Assembly (NCBI GenBank): GCA_015056255.1
Contig: SVGP01000015.1
Location: 1-64,000, forward strand
From: Clostridiales bacterium
GTDB lineage: Bacteria > Bacillota > Clostridia > Christensenellales > Aristaeellaceae
Direction: 5' to 3'
Length of the DNA: 64,000 nt
Shown: in pieces, positions 8,825 to 17,801 of the stretch
Layout of the letters: each line of letters opens with the position of its first letter
Numbering within the stretch: the first letter of the stretch is position 1
Made by a program: the position numbers and the translations under genes
The notes under the pieces: model-generated
What the model was told of the DNA's origin: nothing
What the model saw: the letters and a program-made list of their open reading frames with translations, nothing else
Databases searched by the model: none

Positions 8825-9841
8825 TCAAGCCTCCTCTATAAATATTTCATCGACCCGTTTCACCTGAACGCCCGAATAATAATGCATAAGGATTTCCTCA
8901 AACGTCCGCCCCTCAAGCGCCATCGCCTGCGCTCCGGCCTGGCTTAATCCGACGCCATGCCCGTAGCCCCTGGTATAAAAGGCGACGGATTCATTTTCAT
9001 CGTCAAATTCCATTTGAAAAAACAGGCTGTCTATGCCCGTTTTTTTCCGAAATTCCGTTCCGGGCACGCGGTTTAATCCGATTCTGATCTCCTGAACGCG
9101 CCCGGTATCGGTCAGGGAAAGAATTTCCAGCTGCTCGCTCAAAGGATAGTCCATGTAAAACACAATATTTTCATCGTCTGAAAACGCCTCTATTAGATCG
9201 GTTATATGCATATTTTTCCTGTTTTCATATCGTTCATACCCCTCTTCGCCCGGCGATGGCACACCCCGGAGGTATGCAAGGGCCTGGGAAAACACGTTTT
9301 CCGCGTTCTCCGTGTGTCCGCCCGAACAGGCATGGTACAGCGCGCGAATCGGATGGTTCCTGAACGTAACGATCAGATTTTCCGTGTCCTTCGCGGCTTT
9401 TATGGCGTTTTTATAAATATCTCCCCCCGGGTCGCGATAGCCCTGACAGCACCCGGGCGACGAGCATACGTCGGCCCCCGGATGCATAAGACACCCTTCG
9501 CCCGAATACAACTGCGACTTAAAAAGCGCATAGCTTCTGGCTGCGACCGCCTGAGCCCCCAGCGCCTCGTGGTGAAAGCCAGCGGGCATCTCTGAAGCCA
9601 CCACCCCAGCCACATATTTTTCAAGCGGAATCGAACAAATTCTTTCTTCTTCATTAAGATATACCTTGATCTGACGCTCTTCTTCCAACTCGTCATCGTC
9701 ATTCTCCATATAGAAAAGGGACGGCATCGAAGCAAAAAACCGCTTGTCCGTTGATACTTCTCCCGCGCGCTCCGGAAGGAAAAACGCGCTCAAAAGCGCA
9801 ACCACCAGCAAAGAAAAAACCACATAAAGACCTTTTTTCAT
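8825..9841 (-). CDS. spoIID: SpoIID/LytB-domain protein (stage II sporulation protein D family)
   Basis: A 338-residue membrane-anchored protein. The start at 9841 (MKKGLYVV) follows GGAGGTGAGG and opens with a hydrophobic anchor (about 5-22). The SpoIID domain covers about 58-330: the VVASEMPAGF segment carries the catalytic Glu84, AVAARSYAL (98-106) follows, and the C-terminal GYGHGVGLSQAGA motif is intact. In Bacillus, SpoIID is a lytic transglycosylase that drives engulfment with SpoIIM and SpoIIP; other LytB-type paralogues act in vegetative cells. Neither spoIIP nor spoIIM is nearby, so a sporulation role is inferred from family only. It lies next to an endolysin-like hydrolase on the same strand. 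Confidence 0.87.
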   Translation of the reverse strand: MKKGLYVVFSLLVVALLSAFFLPERAGEVSTDKRFFASMPSLFYMENDDDELEEERQIKVYLNEEERICSIPLEKYVAGVVASEMPAGFHHEALGAQAVAARSYALFKSQLYSGEGCLMHPGADVCSSPGCCQGYRDPGGDIYKNAIKAAKDTENLIVTFRNHPIRALYHACSGGHTENAENVFSQALAYLRGVPSPGEEGYERYENRKNMHITDLIEAFSDDENIVFYMDYPLSEQLEILSLTDTGRVQEIRIGLNRVPGTEFRKKTGIDSLFFQMEFDDENESVAFYTRGYGHGVGLSQAGAQAMALEGRTFEEILMHYYSGVQVKRVDEIFIEEA

Positions 9842-9927
9842 ACAATCCCTCACCTCCAGGCGGGGAAAATTATATGCGGTTTGGGGGCGGTTATGACGCA
9901 AAAACCAAATCTTTTTTAAATCCGCAC

Positions 9928-9972
9928 CCGCTGTCAAAGCTTTCCTCTCGAAGGGAAGGCTTTGACAGCGGG
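9928..9972. terminator. Hairpin between the hydrolase and spoIID
   Basis: CCCGCTGTCAAAGC and its reverse complement flank a TTTCC/GGGAA inner stem, a stem of about 19 bp. There is no clear T-run on either strand, so it may be an RNA-stabilising or weak termination structure. Confidence 0.5.
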
Positions 9973-9996
9973 CGCTGCATCGTTGCTCTTTACTTT

Positions 9997-11034
9997 TTAT
10001 TCCTCCAAAATCGAATACTCTCCGGACACCCACAATACCGCCTTTTCGCCCTTTACAGCATTCCAGCCGTTTTCGGCGGTTGCTATATACGAAAATGTTT
10101 CTCCGTTTTTGGCGGACGCCACCTTTTCGTATTCCGTGCCGTTTCCAAGGCGAAGGTTTACGTTTCCGCCGTTTGATCTTATGATGATTTTCTTTTGATC
10201 TTCAGTCTCCTGAACCGGCGGTTTTTCCTTTTCTTCTTCGCTTTTCGTAAGCGCGTCAAGCGCCTCGCGCGTGGCTTCCCCGAACACGCCGTCGGATTTA
10301 AGACCGTTGTCCGCCTGAAAATTCTTTAAAGCGTCCTCGGTTTCTTTGCCGAAATCGCCGTCCGCACCATACTTTGGAAGAGCGTAGCCCGCGCTTATCA
10401 GCTGTTTTTGCATTTCAGTTACATCTTTTCCCGTCATGCCGCGCTTAAGATCGCGAACCACCGTCTGATTTTCACCGTAATCGATAAACGGCAGATAATA
10501 CCAGCTCTGAAAGCTCCTTTGAGAAATCACAGTCGTTACGCATCCGTAGGAAAACGACCGCCACTCTACGCATTTTCCGTTTCCGATCGTGTAGCCAACG
10601 TGTCCGTCCTTCCAGAGGGCGATTCCGGGAAGATCGGGAAGCGTCGACATCCCGCCGTAGGGCATGCCCTTCGATTTCGCATAGGAAAACATGCCGTTTG
10701 CGCTTTTGTCGGGGCAGCCGTTGGCGCCGTATTTGGATGAAAAGCTTTCGTCCGAATAAAGCGCCCTTAAAAGCTCCTCGCCGCCGCCCGTCCATGCATA
10801 CGCCTTGCAGCCGCCGATGCAGTCACACACAATGGCACCATTTGCAATGTCTTTTTTGTAGCGGGCGATTCGGGAAGACGGGTAATGCGAAGGATACTGC
10901 GCGGTTTTGCGCTTTAAAAGGCTGTCGGTTGCGCGGTTTCCGGTCGTTCCATACCAATAGGGCTGGCCCACCATCTTTTGGCAGAATGCGGCAAAATGTT
11001 CGTTTGTAAACGGAGTTTCGATTCTTGTCGGCAT
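9997..11034 (-). CDS. Endolysin-like hydrolase: NlpC/P60-type, PG-binding and SH3-like domains
   Basis: A 345-residue modular wall hydrolase. The N-terminal part (about 10-185) looks like an NlpC/P60 cysteine peptidase: candidate nucleophile Cys72 in VCDCIGG and His145 in KDGHVGY. Residues about 196-262 form a peptidoglycan-binding (PG_binding_1) domain with the repeated DGDFGKET and DGVFGEAT turns. Residues about 283-345 look like an SH3b domain (NVNLRLGNGTEYE). There is no signal peptide at the ATG (11034, after AAAGGAG), unlike cellular hydrolases of this type. That architecture is common in phage endolysins and in mother-cell-expressed lysins, but no other phage gene adjoins it. It lies upstream of spoIID. 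Confidence 0.8.
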   Translation of the reverse strand: MPTRIETPFTNEHFAAFCQKMVGQPYWYGTTGNRATDSLLKRKTAQYPSHYPSSRIARYKKDIANGAIVCDCIGGCKAYAWTGGGEELLRALYSDESFSSKYGANGCPDKSANGMFSYAKSKGMPYGGMSTLPDLPGIALWKDGHVGYTIGNGKCVEWRSFSYGCVTTVISQRSFQSWYYLPFIDYGENQTVVRDLKRGMTGKDVTEMQKQLISAGYALPKYGADGDFGKETEDALKNFQADNGLKSDGVFGEATREALDALTKSEEEKEKPPVQETEDQKKIIIRSNGGNVNLRLGNGTEYEKVASAKNGETFSYIATAENGWNAVKGEKAVLWVSGEYSILEE

Positions 11035-11136
11035 AATGCGACTCCTTTCAGATTTGGATGCACATATATATGCGCCATCCCCCCTTTTATGCCAATTTTC
11101 TCCACATTTTTTGATCGAACGGACGCGCGTTTTTTG

Positions 11137-11165
11137 TTGACAGTAGGTAAAATATACATTATACT
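11137..11165 (+). promoter_or_regulatory. Promoter of the mannoside operon
   Basis: Perfect TTGACA (11137-11142), a 17-bp spacer and TATACT (11160-11165). The predicted transcription start falls only about 9 nt before the annotated ATG at 11181. Confidence 0.82.
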
Positions 11166-11180
11166 GAACACAATAAGATT

Positions 11181-12215
11181 ATGGAAAAGGGGTGTTTCGC
11201 CATTACGCGCACAGGAATAGCCATTGCCGGAAACATCGTGGTCGACACCATCAAAAAAATAGACGCATACCCGGATATGGGCATGCTGGCGAACGTGAAA
11301 TCGGTTGAAAAGGCAGTCGGGGGCTGCGTGCCCAACACGCTGATCAACCTCGCCCGCATGCAAACGGGTATCCCCTTAACCGCCATCGGCCGCTTGGGCG
11401 ACGACGACGGCGGCCAGTTTATCTTAAACGAGCTAAACAAAACAGGCGCAGACACCGAAAACATCCGCATCATCCCCGGCGGCATCACGGGCTTCAGCGA
11501 CGTGATGACCAAGATCTCAACCGGCGAACGCGCGTTTTTCCACTGCAGGGGTGAAAACGCCTCCTTTGCGCCCGAGGAAGTGCCGATTGAATCGCTGTCA
11601 GCGAAGATTCTTCACACGGCATATATTCTTCTGCTCGACAAATTCGACGAAGCCGACGACGAATACGGCACCAAAATGGCCCGGTATCTTAAGCGCGCGC
11701 AGGACGCAGGGCTCGAAACCAGCATCGACGTTGTGAGCGACAAAAGCGGGTTATTTCAAGAAAAAGTCCTTCCCGCGCTCAAATATTCCGATTACGCCAT
11801 CATGAACGAAATCGAGGGGTGCGCGACTGCGGGCCTTGAGCCGAGAGACGAAAACGGATGTATCATCGAAGAAAACATCAAAAAGGCGCTTGAACTTTTC
11901 ATTCAAACCGGCGTTAAAAAGCGCGCGGTCATCCATTGCCCGGAGGCGGGGTATTGCTTGGAGCCGAACGGCAAATTCACCCGCGTTCCAACCTTCCGCC
12001 TGCCGGAGGGCTATATCAAGGGCTCCGTAGGCGCAGGCGACGCATTCGCCGCCGGCTGCCTTGCCGCCATTTACGAGGGCGCGGACGCGGAAGAAATGCT
12101 CTTAATCGCAAATGCAGCGGGCGCAGCCAACCTATCCTGCGCAGACTCTGTTGGCGGCATGGCGCCCATGACCGAGCTTAAAAAGAGAATCGTAAGTTGG
12201 GAGAAAAATGCATAA
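11181..12215 (+). CDS. PfkB-family sugar kinase, possible fructokinase
   Basis: A ribokinase-fold kinase of up to 344 residues. The GSVGAGDAFAAG signature (281-292) includes the catalytic Asp287, and the N-terminal GGCVPNTLINLA segment (47-58) is a substrate-side loop. It heads an operon with a lyxose/mannose isomerase-type cupin, an aldose epimerase and an alpha-mannosidase; in that setting phosphorylation of fructose (from mannose) or xylulose is reasonable, but this is inference. The start is uncertain: the ATG at 11181 has no ribosome binding site and lies almost at the predicted mRNA 5' end, while AAAAGGGG (11186-11193) sits upstream of an in-frame ATT at 11202, just before the kinase core begins. 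Confidence 0.85.
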   Translation: MEKGCFAITRTGIAIAGNIVVDTIKKIDAYPDMGMLANVKSVEKAVGGCVPNTLINLARMQTGIPLTAIGRLGDDDGGQFILNELNKTGADTENIRIIPGGITGFSDVMTKISTGERAFFHCRGENASFAPEEVPIESLSAKILHTAYILLLDKFDEADDEYGTKMARYLKRAQDAGLETSIDVVSDKSGLFQEKVLPALKYSDYAIMNEIEGCATAGLEPRDENGCIIEENIKKALELFIQTGVKKRAVIHCPEAGYCLEPNGKFTRVPTFRLPEGYIKGSVGAGDAFAAGCLAAIYEGADAEEMLLIANAAGAANLSCADSVGGMAPMTELKKRIVSWEKNA

Positions 12216-12755
12216 ATGAAAAGAAGCGAAATGATTTTGTGCCAGAAGGATGCCATCTCCTATTATGAAAAGGCGGGCATCGTGTTGACGGATAGCGAAA
12301 AAGCAGGTATTGAAGTGGCTGATTTCGGCTTAAACAGAGTCAGAAACGTGGGCCTTCAGCTCGTCACCTACATCAACACCGAGCGCGTGTGCGCCAAGGA
12401 AATGGTGCTTTTCCCCCATCAGTCCTGTCCCGAACACAGGCACGTGGATTCCTACGGTATGAAGGGCAAGGAGGAAACCTTCCGCTGCCGCTTCGGAAAA
12501 GTGTATCTGTACGTGGACGGCGAGGGCAAAAAAGAAGATATTCAGGCGAAATTGCCCGACAGCAAGGTAACCGTTTTTCATGAAATCGTGCTTCTGCCGG
12601 GTCAGCAGTACACGCTCTATCCCGGAACCAACCACTGGTTCCAGGGCGGCGAAGAGGGCGCGGTCGTGAGCGAGTTTTCCACCCGCTCCACCGACGAAAC
12701 CGACGTTTTTACAGACCCAAATATCGTTCGTATGCCCCAAATCGAAGAGGACTGA
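12216..12755 (+). CDS. D-lyxose ketol-isomerase family cupin (lyxose/mannose isomerase)
   Basis: A 179-residue cupin of the D-lyxose isomerase family, which interconverts D-lyxose and D-xylulose and also D-mannose and D-fructose using a divalent metal. The metal ligands are visible as His74 and His76 (CPEHRH), Glu87 (GKEETFRC) and His140 (GTNHWF); the order matches the family. The length is typical. It starts immediately after the kinase stop codon (no gap), so translation is coupled. Next to a GH38 alpha-mannosidase, the mannose-to-fructose direction is the likely physiological one. Which sugar is preferred cannot be read from sequence alone. Confidence 0.88.
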   Translation: MKRSEMILCQKDAISYYEKAGIVLTDSEKAGIEVADFGLNRVRNVGLQLVTYINTERVCAKEMVLFPHQSCPEHRHVDSYGMKGKEETFRCRFGKVYLYVDGEGKKEDIQAKLPDSKVTVFHEIVLLPGQQYTLYPGTNHWFQGGEEGAVVSEFSTRSTDETDVFTDPNIVRMPQIEED

Positions 12756-12770
12756 AGGAGAAACACGAAT

Positions 12771-13631
12771 ATGCTTGACAGAGTAACCATCGAATCCGGC
12801 CGCCTGAAAGCGAAAATCAAGGTTTTCGGCGCGGAATTAAGCTCCCTTTACGACAAACAGGAAAACCACGAATACATCTGGACGGGCGATCCCGAAGTCT
12901 GGAAGGGCCAAGCCCCGTGGCTGTTTCCCTTCATTGGAAAATTAAACGGCGGCGCATACAAGGTGGGTGAAAAAATCTATGAAATGCCCTCACACGGCTT
13001 TGCGGGCAAAAAAGAATTTGTGATTGAATCCATAAAGCCCGATTCAGTTACTTTTTGTCTGCCCGCAACCAGCGAAACCCTGCCCGTTTTCCCGTGGCGG
13101 TTCAGAATGTGGATCAAGTATCAGATTACAGAGGAAACCCTTACTGTTTCCTGCGCCGTCACAAACGAAGACAATAAGGACATGTATTTCTCCCTCGGCG
13201 GACACCCTGGCTTTATCGCCGAGGCAAACGACAAGCTCGTATTCGACGCAGACGAAAAGCTCATCGTCCGCCGCTTAAAGATGCCGGAGCATCTTTTAAA
13301 CAAGGGTGAATTCGGCGAATTCCTGGGCGAAATTCCGCTCTCGGGCGCACTTTTCAAGGACGACGCCATGCTCTTTGAATCTCCAAAGTCCGAAAAATGC
13401 ACGCTTTGCCGCCAAAACGGCAAAAACATCACCCTCGATTACGGCCGCGTCACGTGGCTTGGCATCTGGTCAAGAGCCAGAGAGGACATGAAATATGTGT
13501 GCGTCGAGCCGTGGTTCGGCGTGGACGACGAAGTGGATTTTTCTGGCGACGTTTCCCAAAAGACGGGCATCGAATGCTTAAAGCCCGGCGAGAGAAAGGA
13601 ACTGAAAATGACGTTCATCCCCCATTTATAA
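12771..13631 (+). CDS. Aldose 1-epimerase family protein
   Basis: A 286-residue galactose-mutarotase-fold protein of the LacX-like branch of the aldose 1-epimerase family, which equilibrates alpha and beta anomers of free sugars. SHGFAGKKEF (73-82) carries the first conserved histidine, and LGGHPGF (near residue 143) the second. The ATG at 12771 follows GAAGGAGAAA, 15 nt after the isomerase. In this operon it would speed the anomer supply from alpha-mannose released by the mannosidase to the isomerase. The family also has hexose-6-phosphate mutarotases, which cannot be excluded. Confidence 0.87.
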   Translation: MLDRVTIESGRLKAKIKVFGAELSSLYDKQENHEYIWTGDPEVWKGQAPWLFPFIGKLNGGAYKVGEKIYEMPSHGFAGKKEFVIESIKPDSVTFCLPATSETLPVFPWRFRMWIKYQITEETLTVSCAVTNEDNKDMYFSLGGHPGFIAEANDKLVFDADEKLIVRRLKMPEHLLNKGEFGEFLGEIPLSGALFKDDAMLFESPKSEKCTLCRQNGKNITLDYGRVTWLGIWSRAREDMKYVCVEPWFGVDDEVDFSGDVSQKTGIECLKPGERKELKMTFIPHL

Positions 13632-13646
13632 AAGGAGGAAACAAGA

Positions 13647-16487
13647 ATGAATCTGTATGCACGCTTCAAGGCCCTCAAAATCCTCGTGCCCGGAAACTAC
13701 GAAAAAGCCCGTTTCGAGCACACCATGGGTCCGAGCAGAGCTGAAATGAATAACATCACCGGCATGTCCAAATGGAACAAACGCATCTTGTCCGAAATTG
13801 ATTTTGCCATCAAGCTTTCCGAAAACCGCGGGCATAAGTACGACGCAGCCATCGACGAAGCCCTTTCCATCCTCGAATGCGCCATCAAAGAAGACGGCGT
13901 ACTCGCCGCCTCCGCATGCAAAAAGGCCGAGGAAAAGCTTCTCGTCATGCAGGACGAAGCCAAGGCCTACGAGGTTTTGTACGTTGCGCACGCGCACATC
14001 GACATGAACTGGATGTGGGGCTGGCAGGAAACCGTCGCCGTCACGCTTTCAACGTTCAGAACCATGCTGAACCTCATGAAGGAATACCCGGACTTCACCT
14101 ATGCCCAGTCGCAGGCAAGTGTTTATCAGATCGTTGAGGATCACGACCCCGAAATGATGGAGGAGATCAAACAGCGTATCCGTGAAGGCCGCTGGGAGGT
14201 CACCGCAAACGCATGGGTCGAAACCGATAAAAATATGCCCGACACCGAATCCCTCATCCACCATATTTCTGAAACCCGCAAATATCTCCATGAGCATTGG
14301 GATATCGCACCCGGCTCCGTCAAGGTTGATTTCTCCCCGGACACCTTCGGCCACAGCCGTTTTGTGCCCGAAATTGATCTTTTCGGAAACGTGCCCTATT
14401 ATTACCATTGCCGCGGCTTCCAGGATGATCTGACCCTGTACCGCTACAAAGCCCCCTCCGGAAAAGAGCTCCTTATGTACAAAGAGCCCTACTGGTACAA
14501 CAGCGGCATTAACCCCGACAACGGAACGGGCGTATTCGAGCTTGAAAAACGCTGCAAAGGCTTAAAGACAAGCATGATCGTGTACGGCGTGGGCAACCAC
14601 GGCGGCGGCGCAACCCGACGCGATATCGAAAACATGATCGAGATGAAAGCTTGGCCCGTGTTCCCAAGCCTCAAATTCTCATCCCTTCACGAATATTTCA
14701 AAAAGGCCGAGGCGGTGCGCGAAAAACTGCCCGTCATCGATCACGAATTAAACGCCATCTTTACCGGCTGCTACACAACGCAAAGCCGCATCAAACTGGG
14801 CAACCGCCGCGCCGAAAACGCGCTCACGGGCGCGGAAAAAATGAGCGCGCTGGCAGCCCATACGCTTGGCACATCCTTTAAGCCTCAGCAGTTTGAAAAG
14901 GGCTGGCAGAAGACGCTTTTCTGCCATTTCCACGACATCATCACGGGCTCCGACGTTCAGGAAAGCCGCGAGCACGCCATGGGCAGACTTGCCGAAGCCG
15001 TGGGGTATGCCCAGAGCGAAGAAACCAAGGCCTATGAAGCCATTTCCAGAAATATCGACACGTCCCTGTTCCTTTCCGAAGACGACCTTTCCCTCTCCAT
15101 GTCCGAAGGCGCAGGCGTCGGCTTTGGCATCGACAACTACGCAGGCGTTCCCAATCCCGAGCGCGGCGCAGGCAAAACCAGAGTCTACACCGTGTTCAAC
15201 GCAAGCCAGATCGAAAGAAAAGAAATGGTCGAGATCACCGTATGGGACTATTCGGGCGATCTCAATCACGTTGAAATCGTGGACGAAACGGGTTCTCCCG
15301 TCAATTTTGTTCGCCTCGACAGCACGCCCCGATATTACTGGACGCACTACTATACGCGCTTTTTGGTCGAAGCCGCGGTTCCCGCGCTCGGCTATCGCGT
15401 ATACGCGCTTCGCGAAAAGGAAATCACCGATTATCCCACCCATCTCTTAATCGATGAGCGCGTGGAAGAGCCGCACGATAAAATCGTCCTTGAAAACGAA
15501 TTCATCAAGGCCACCTTCGACACCGGAAGCGGCCAGATGCATTCCCTTATCAATAAGGAAACCGGCGATGAAATGCTTTCTGCCCCCGCCGGCCTCAACC
15601 TCGTCATGACGCAGGACAGCGACATGAGCGCATGGCGCATCGGACGCTATTTCTCAATCACGCCCGTGACCGAAACCTACAACGTGTCCATCCGCGAAAA
15701 TGCCTTAAGAAAGAGCGCCGTCATCAAGCAGACGGTTATGCATTCCGATGTTCAGATGACCATCTCCCTCGACAAGGGCGCAAAAAATCTTCACTATGCC
15801 CTCAAAATCGACTGGCACGAAACCTGCAAGGGTCAAAAGGCGCTTCCGGTACTCACCTACCGCCTGCCGCTGAAAAAGGGCGCATCCGAAATCCTGACCG
15901 ACGTGCCCGCAGGCTTTGCCCTTCGCCCGCAGCGCGAAATGGACGTTCCCGCGCTCACCTACGCCTGCGCAAACGCCGAAGGCGAAACTGCCGCCCTCAT
16001 CACCGACTGCAAATACGGCTTCCGTTTGGCGGACGACGTGCTCACCGTAACCCTCATCAATACCGCCGGAACGCCCGACCTCTATCCCGAGCGCGGCATC
16101 CATGCCATTAATCTCTATGTCCTCGTGTCCCCCGCCTGCCCCGTCCATTTAAAGACCAAGGCTCAGGCGCTCACGAGAAGCATGGTCGCCGTACCCACCG
16201 GAGCACACGAGGGCGCGCTCAAACCCAACGCCTCCCTCATCGGCATCCAGTCCGCCTCCTCCATCGTAAGCGCCATCCAGATTGCAAAGGACAACGCCTT
16301 AACCGTTCGCGTATACGAAACCGCAGGCCATGACGACGAAGTCAAAATCACCGTAAACGCGCCCGTACAGAAGGCCGTCCTCACCGATCTTGACGAAAAC
16401 GTGCTCGCAGAAGCCAGTGTAAACGGAAAAGAGGTCTCCTTCCCCGTTCCCGCCTACACCATCTGTCAGGTAAAAATCTATAAATAA
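13647..16487 (+). CDS. GH38 alpha-mannosidase
   Basis: A 946-residue glycoside hydrolase family 38 enzyme that removes alpha-linked mannose from oligosaccharides. The zinc site segment AHAHIDMNW (114-122) and the nucleophile Asp232 in FSPDTFGHS (229-237) are intact, followed by the family's central helical domain and C-terminal beta-sandwich domains. There is no signal peptide, so it acts in the cytoplasm on imported mannosides, as many bacterial GH38 enzymes do. It is the last gene of the operon; the ATG follows AAAGGAGGAAA, and a terminator at 16546-16578 closes the unit. No dedicated transporter is in the operon. Confidence 0.93.
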   Translation: MNLYARFKALKILVPGNYEKARFEHTMGPSRAEMNNITGMSKWNKRILSEIDFAIKLSENRGHKYDAAIDEALSILECAIKEDGVLAASACKKAEEKLLVMQDEAKAYEVLYVAHAHIDMNWMWGWQETVAVTLSTFRTMLNLMKEYPDFTYAQSQASVYQIVEDHDPEMMEEIKQRIREGRWEVTANAWVETDKNMPDTESLIHHISETRKYLHEHWDIAPGSVKVDFSPDTFGHSRFVPEIDLFGNVPYYYHCRGFQDDLTLYRYKAPSGKELLMYKEPYWYNSGINPDNGTGVFELEKRCKGLKTSMIVYGVGNHGGGATRRDIENMIEMKAWPVFPSLKFSSLHEYFKKAEAVREKLPVIDHELNAIFTGCYTTQSRIKLGNRRAENALTGAEKMSALAAHTLGTSFKPQQFEKGWQKTLFCHFHDIITGSDVQESREHAMGRLAEAVGYAQSEETKAYEAISRNIDTSLFLSEDDLSLSMSEGAGVGFGIDNYAGVPNPERGAGKTRVYTVFNASQIERKEMVEITVWDYSGDLNHVEIVDETGSPVNFVRLDSTPRYYWTHYYTRFLVEAAVPALGYRVYALREKEITDYPTHLLIDERVEEPHDKIVLENEFIKATFDTGSGQMHSLINKETGDEMLSAPAGLNLVMTQDSDMSAWRIGRYFSITPVTETYNVSIRENALRKSAVIKQTVMHSDVQMTISLDKGAKNLHYALKIDWHETCKGQKALPVLTYRLPLKKGASEILTDVPAGFALRPQREMDVPALTYACANAEGETAALITDCKYGFRLADDVLTVTLINTAGTPDLYPERGIHAINLYVLVSPACPVHLKTKAQALTRSMVAVPTGAHEGALKPNASLIGIQSASSIVSAIQIAKDNALTVRVYETAGHDDEVKITVNAPVQKAVLTDLDENVLAEASVNGKEVSFPVPAYTICQVKIYK

Positions 16488-16490
16488 CAA

Positions 16491-16530
16491 ATAAAAAATG
16501 CGCGGGCAATTCTAAAATTGCCTGCGCGAG
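16491..16530 (-). terminator. Terminator of the five-gene transport/efflux-like unit
   Basis: Read on the minus strand, GCGCAGGCAATT and AATTGCCCGCGC form a stem followed by ATTTTTTA. It ends transcription coming from the MacB-like gene. Confidence 0.75.
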
Positions 16531-16545
16531 CAAAACGATTCATTC

Positions 16546-16578
16546 CGGGCTGTCTATACTAGCAGTCCGGTTTTTTTC
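16546..16578 (+). terminator. Terminator of the mannoside operon
   Basis: The arms CCGGGCTG (16546-16553) and CAGTCCGG (16564-16571) give an 8-bp stem with one G-U pair, followed by seven T. It faces the minus-strand terminator at 16491-16530, giving a convergent pair. Confidence 0.85.
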
Positions 16579-16586
16579 GGCGAATG

Positions 16587-16612
16587 CGGGACGGTAAAAC
16601 CCGTCCCCTGCA
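16587..16612. repeat. Dispersed palindromic repeat, GGGACGG unit
   Basis: GCGGGACGG, AAAA-type loop and CCCGTCCCCTGC: a short palindrome of the same type as the units at 57313-57383. Confidence 0.5.
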
Positions 16613-16617
16613 TTTCT

Positions 16618-17790
16618 TTATGATTTATCTTTATATACGGACGCGTCCGCCGAACGCCGGACGAGAGGAAGACGCATTTTAAAGGAAACAAGAATCAATC
16701 CGATAACCGCAGTCAGAACCCGGATTGCACCCGCAAGGAATCGAAGGTGCAGATACTCCTGCGTGCGGACGAACAGCGCGCCGGAGGCGTTCTCGATCGC
16801 GGCGCGGAAGGTTTCTTTGATTTCCGTCCACTTCACAAGTGACTCGGGCACATACTCCGTAAATGTGTACACCGGACGGATCATGAAAGTAAGAAGCTGA
16901 TACAAAATGTAAAGCGAACCTATGAAGCCTGTAAGAAGGAACAGGCAGGCGGGGATAAAAATTGGCAGAAGCCGAACCGCATAATGGTCCTTGAGCCGAT
17001 TCTGATATTCCGCCCAGATCGCCTTTGCGCCTGCGCTCAAAAGGCGGATGAACGTTGAAAATGCCGCTATGCCGACTGCAAACACAAGCGTTCTCGGCCA
17101 AAGCGTTGCGGCCATCTTTTCTCTTTTCAGAGAAATCTCCGTGCCGCCTTGCATCCACGCGCGAGCGACATAGGAAAACGCTGCGTTTGCACCCGCGCCG
17201 GGTATGGGCGCGGCGGCAACGACTAACGCGTCGGGCGAAAGCGCGAGGCGTTCTATACTCAGATACGGAAGATATACATGGCAGCTATTCTTCTCGCCCG
17301 GCGCATTTTTATTATCTACAATCCCGACGACACTGTACATCTGGCCGGATATAAAAATATTGAGCCCCTGCGCATCCGTCGTCTTAAAAAGCGCATGCGA
17401 AAGGTCCTGATCAATATAGGCAACGTTTTCGCCGCTCTTCATTTCTTCATCCGTAAACGCCCTTCCCGAAATCAGCTGAACGGGTATAAAGGATGAATCG
17501 GTTTTGGTAATACAGTGTGCGGTGGCCAGCGTGCGCTGTCCGCTTTCGGAAGTCACATCCAAATCCTCAAAAACCGCGCTGAGCTGCCACTGCGAAACGG
17601 ATGATTCCCATTCGGAGGAAAGCGCGTTCAGCGATGAAAGCCATTTCTCAGGCGCAATATCGCCTGCGGGCGGCAAAACCGCGTACTGAAGATGATCGGG
17701 AACGAGCTTTACTTCATACACGCACGCAATCAGTAAAAACGCACACAGAAGAAGCAGCGCAAGCCGAACCATAATAACGCTTTTTTTCAT
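16618..17790 (-). CDS. MacB-like/FtsX-type membrane protein
   Basis: A 390-residue membrane protein. After an N-terminal hydrophobic helix (about 7-27, containing LIAC, which could also be read as a lipobox) comes a 200-residue extracytoplasmic domain with MacB-periplasmic-core character: the SGRAFTDEE and NVAYIDQDLSHALF segments and the FISGQMYSVVGIVD strand pair. Three further hydrophobic segments follow (about 237-262, 282-305 and 360-380), as in FtsX permeases. MacB partners normally work with an ATPase and an adaptor; here a HlyD-like adaptor gene is 11 nt upstream but no ATPase is present. It is the last gene of a five-gene unit whose other members look like a sugar importer. Confidence 0.7.
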   Translation of the reverse strand: MKKSVIMVRLALLLLCAFLLIACVYEVKLVPDHLQYAVLPPAGDIAPEKWLSSLNALSSEWESSVSQWQLSAVFEDLDVTSESGQRTLATAHCITKTDSSFIPVQLISGRAFTDEEMKSGENVAYIDQDLSHALFKTTDAQGLNIFISGQMYSVVGIVDNKNAPGEKNSCHVYLPYLSIERLALSPDALVVAAAPIPGAGANAAFSYVARAWMQGGTEISLKREKMAATLWPRTLVFAVGIAAFSTFIRLLSAGAKAIWAEYQNRLKDHYAVRLLPIFIPACLFLLTGFIGSLYILYQLLTFMIRPVYTFTEYVPESLVKWTEIKETFRAAIENASGALFVRTQEYLHLRFLAGAIRVLTAVIGLILVSFKMRLPLVRRSADASVYKDKS

Positions 17791-17801
17791 GCCCTCTTCT
17801 C

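Noticed and set aside
7582..8841. 419-residue plus-strand frame opposite the oxidoreductase gene
   Set aside because: Mirror frame of a well-supported gene with its own perfect promoter; the translation shows no family features.
9997..11034. Prophage region
   Set aside because: Only one lysin-like gene is present; no capsid, portal, terminase, holin or integrase genes occur in the window.
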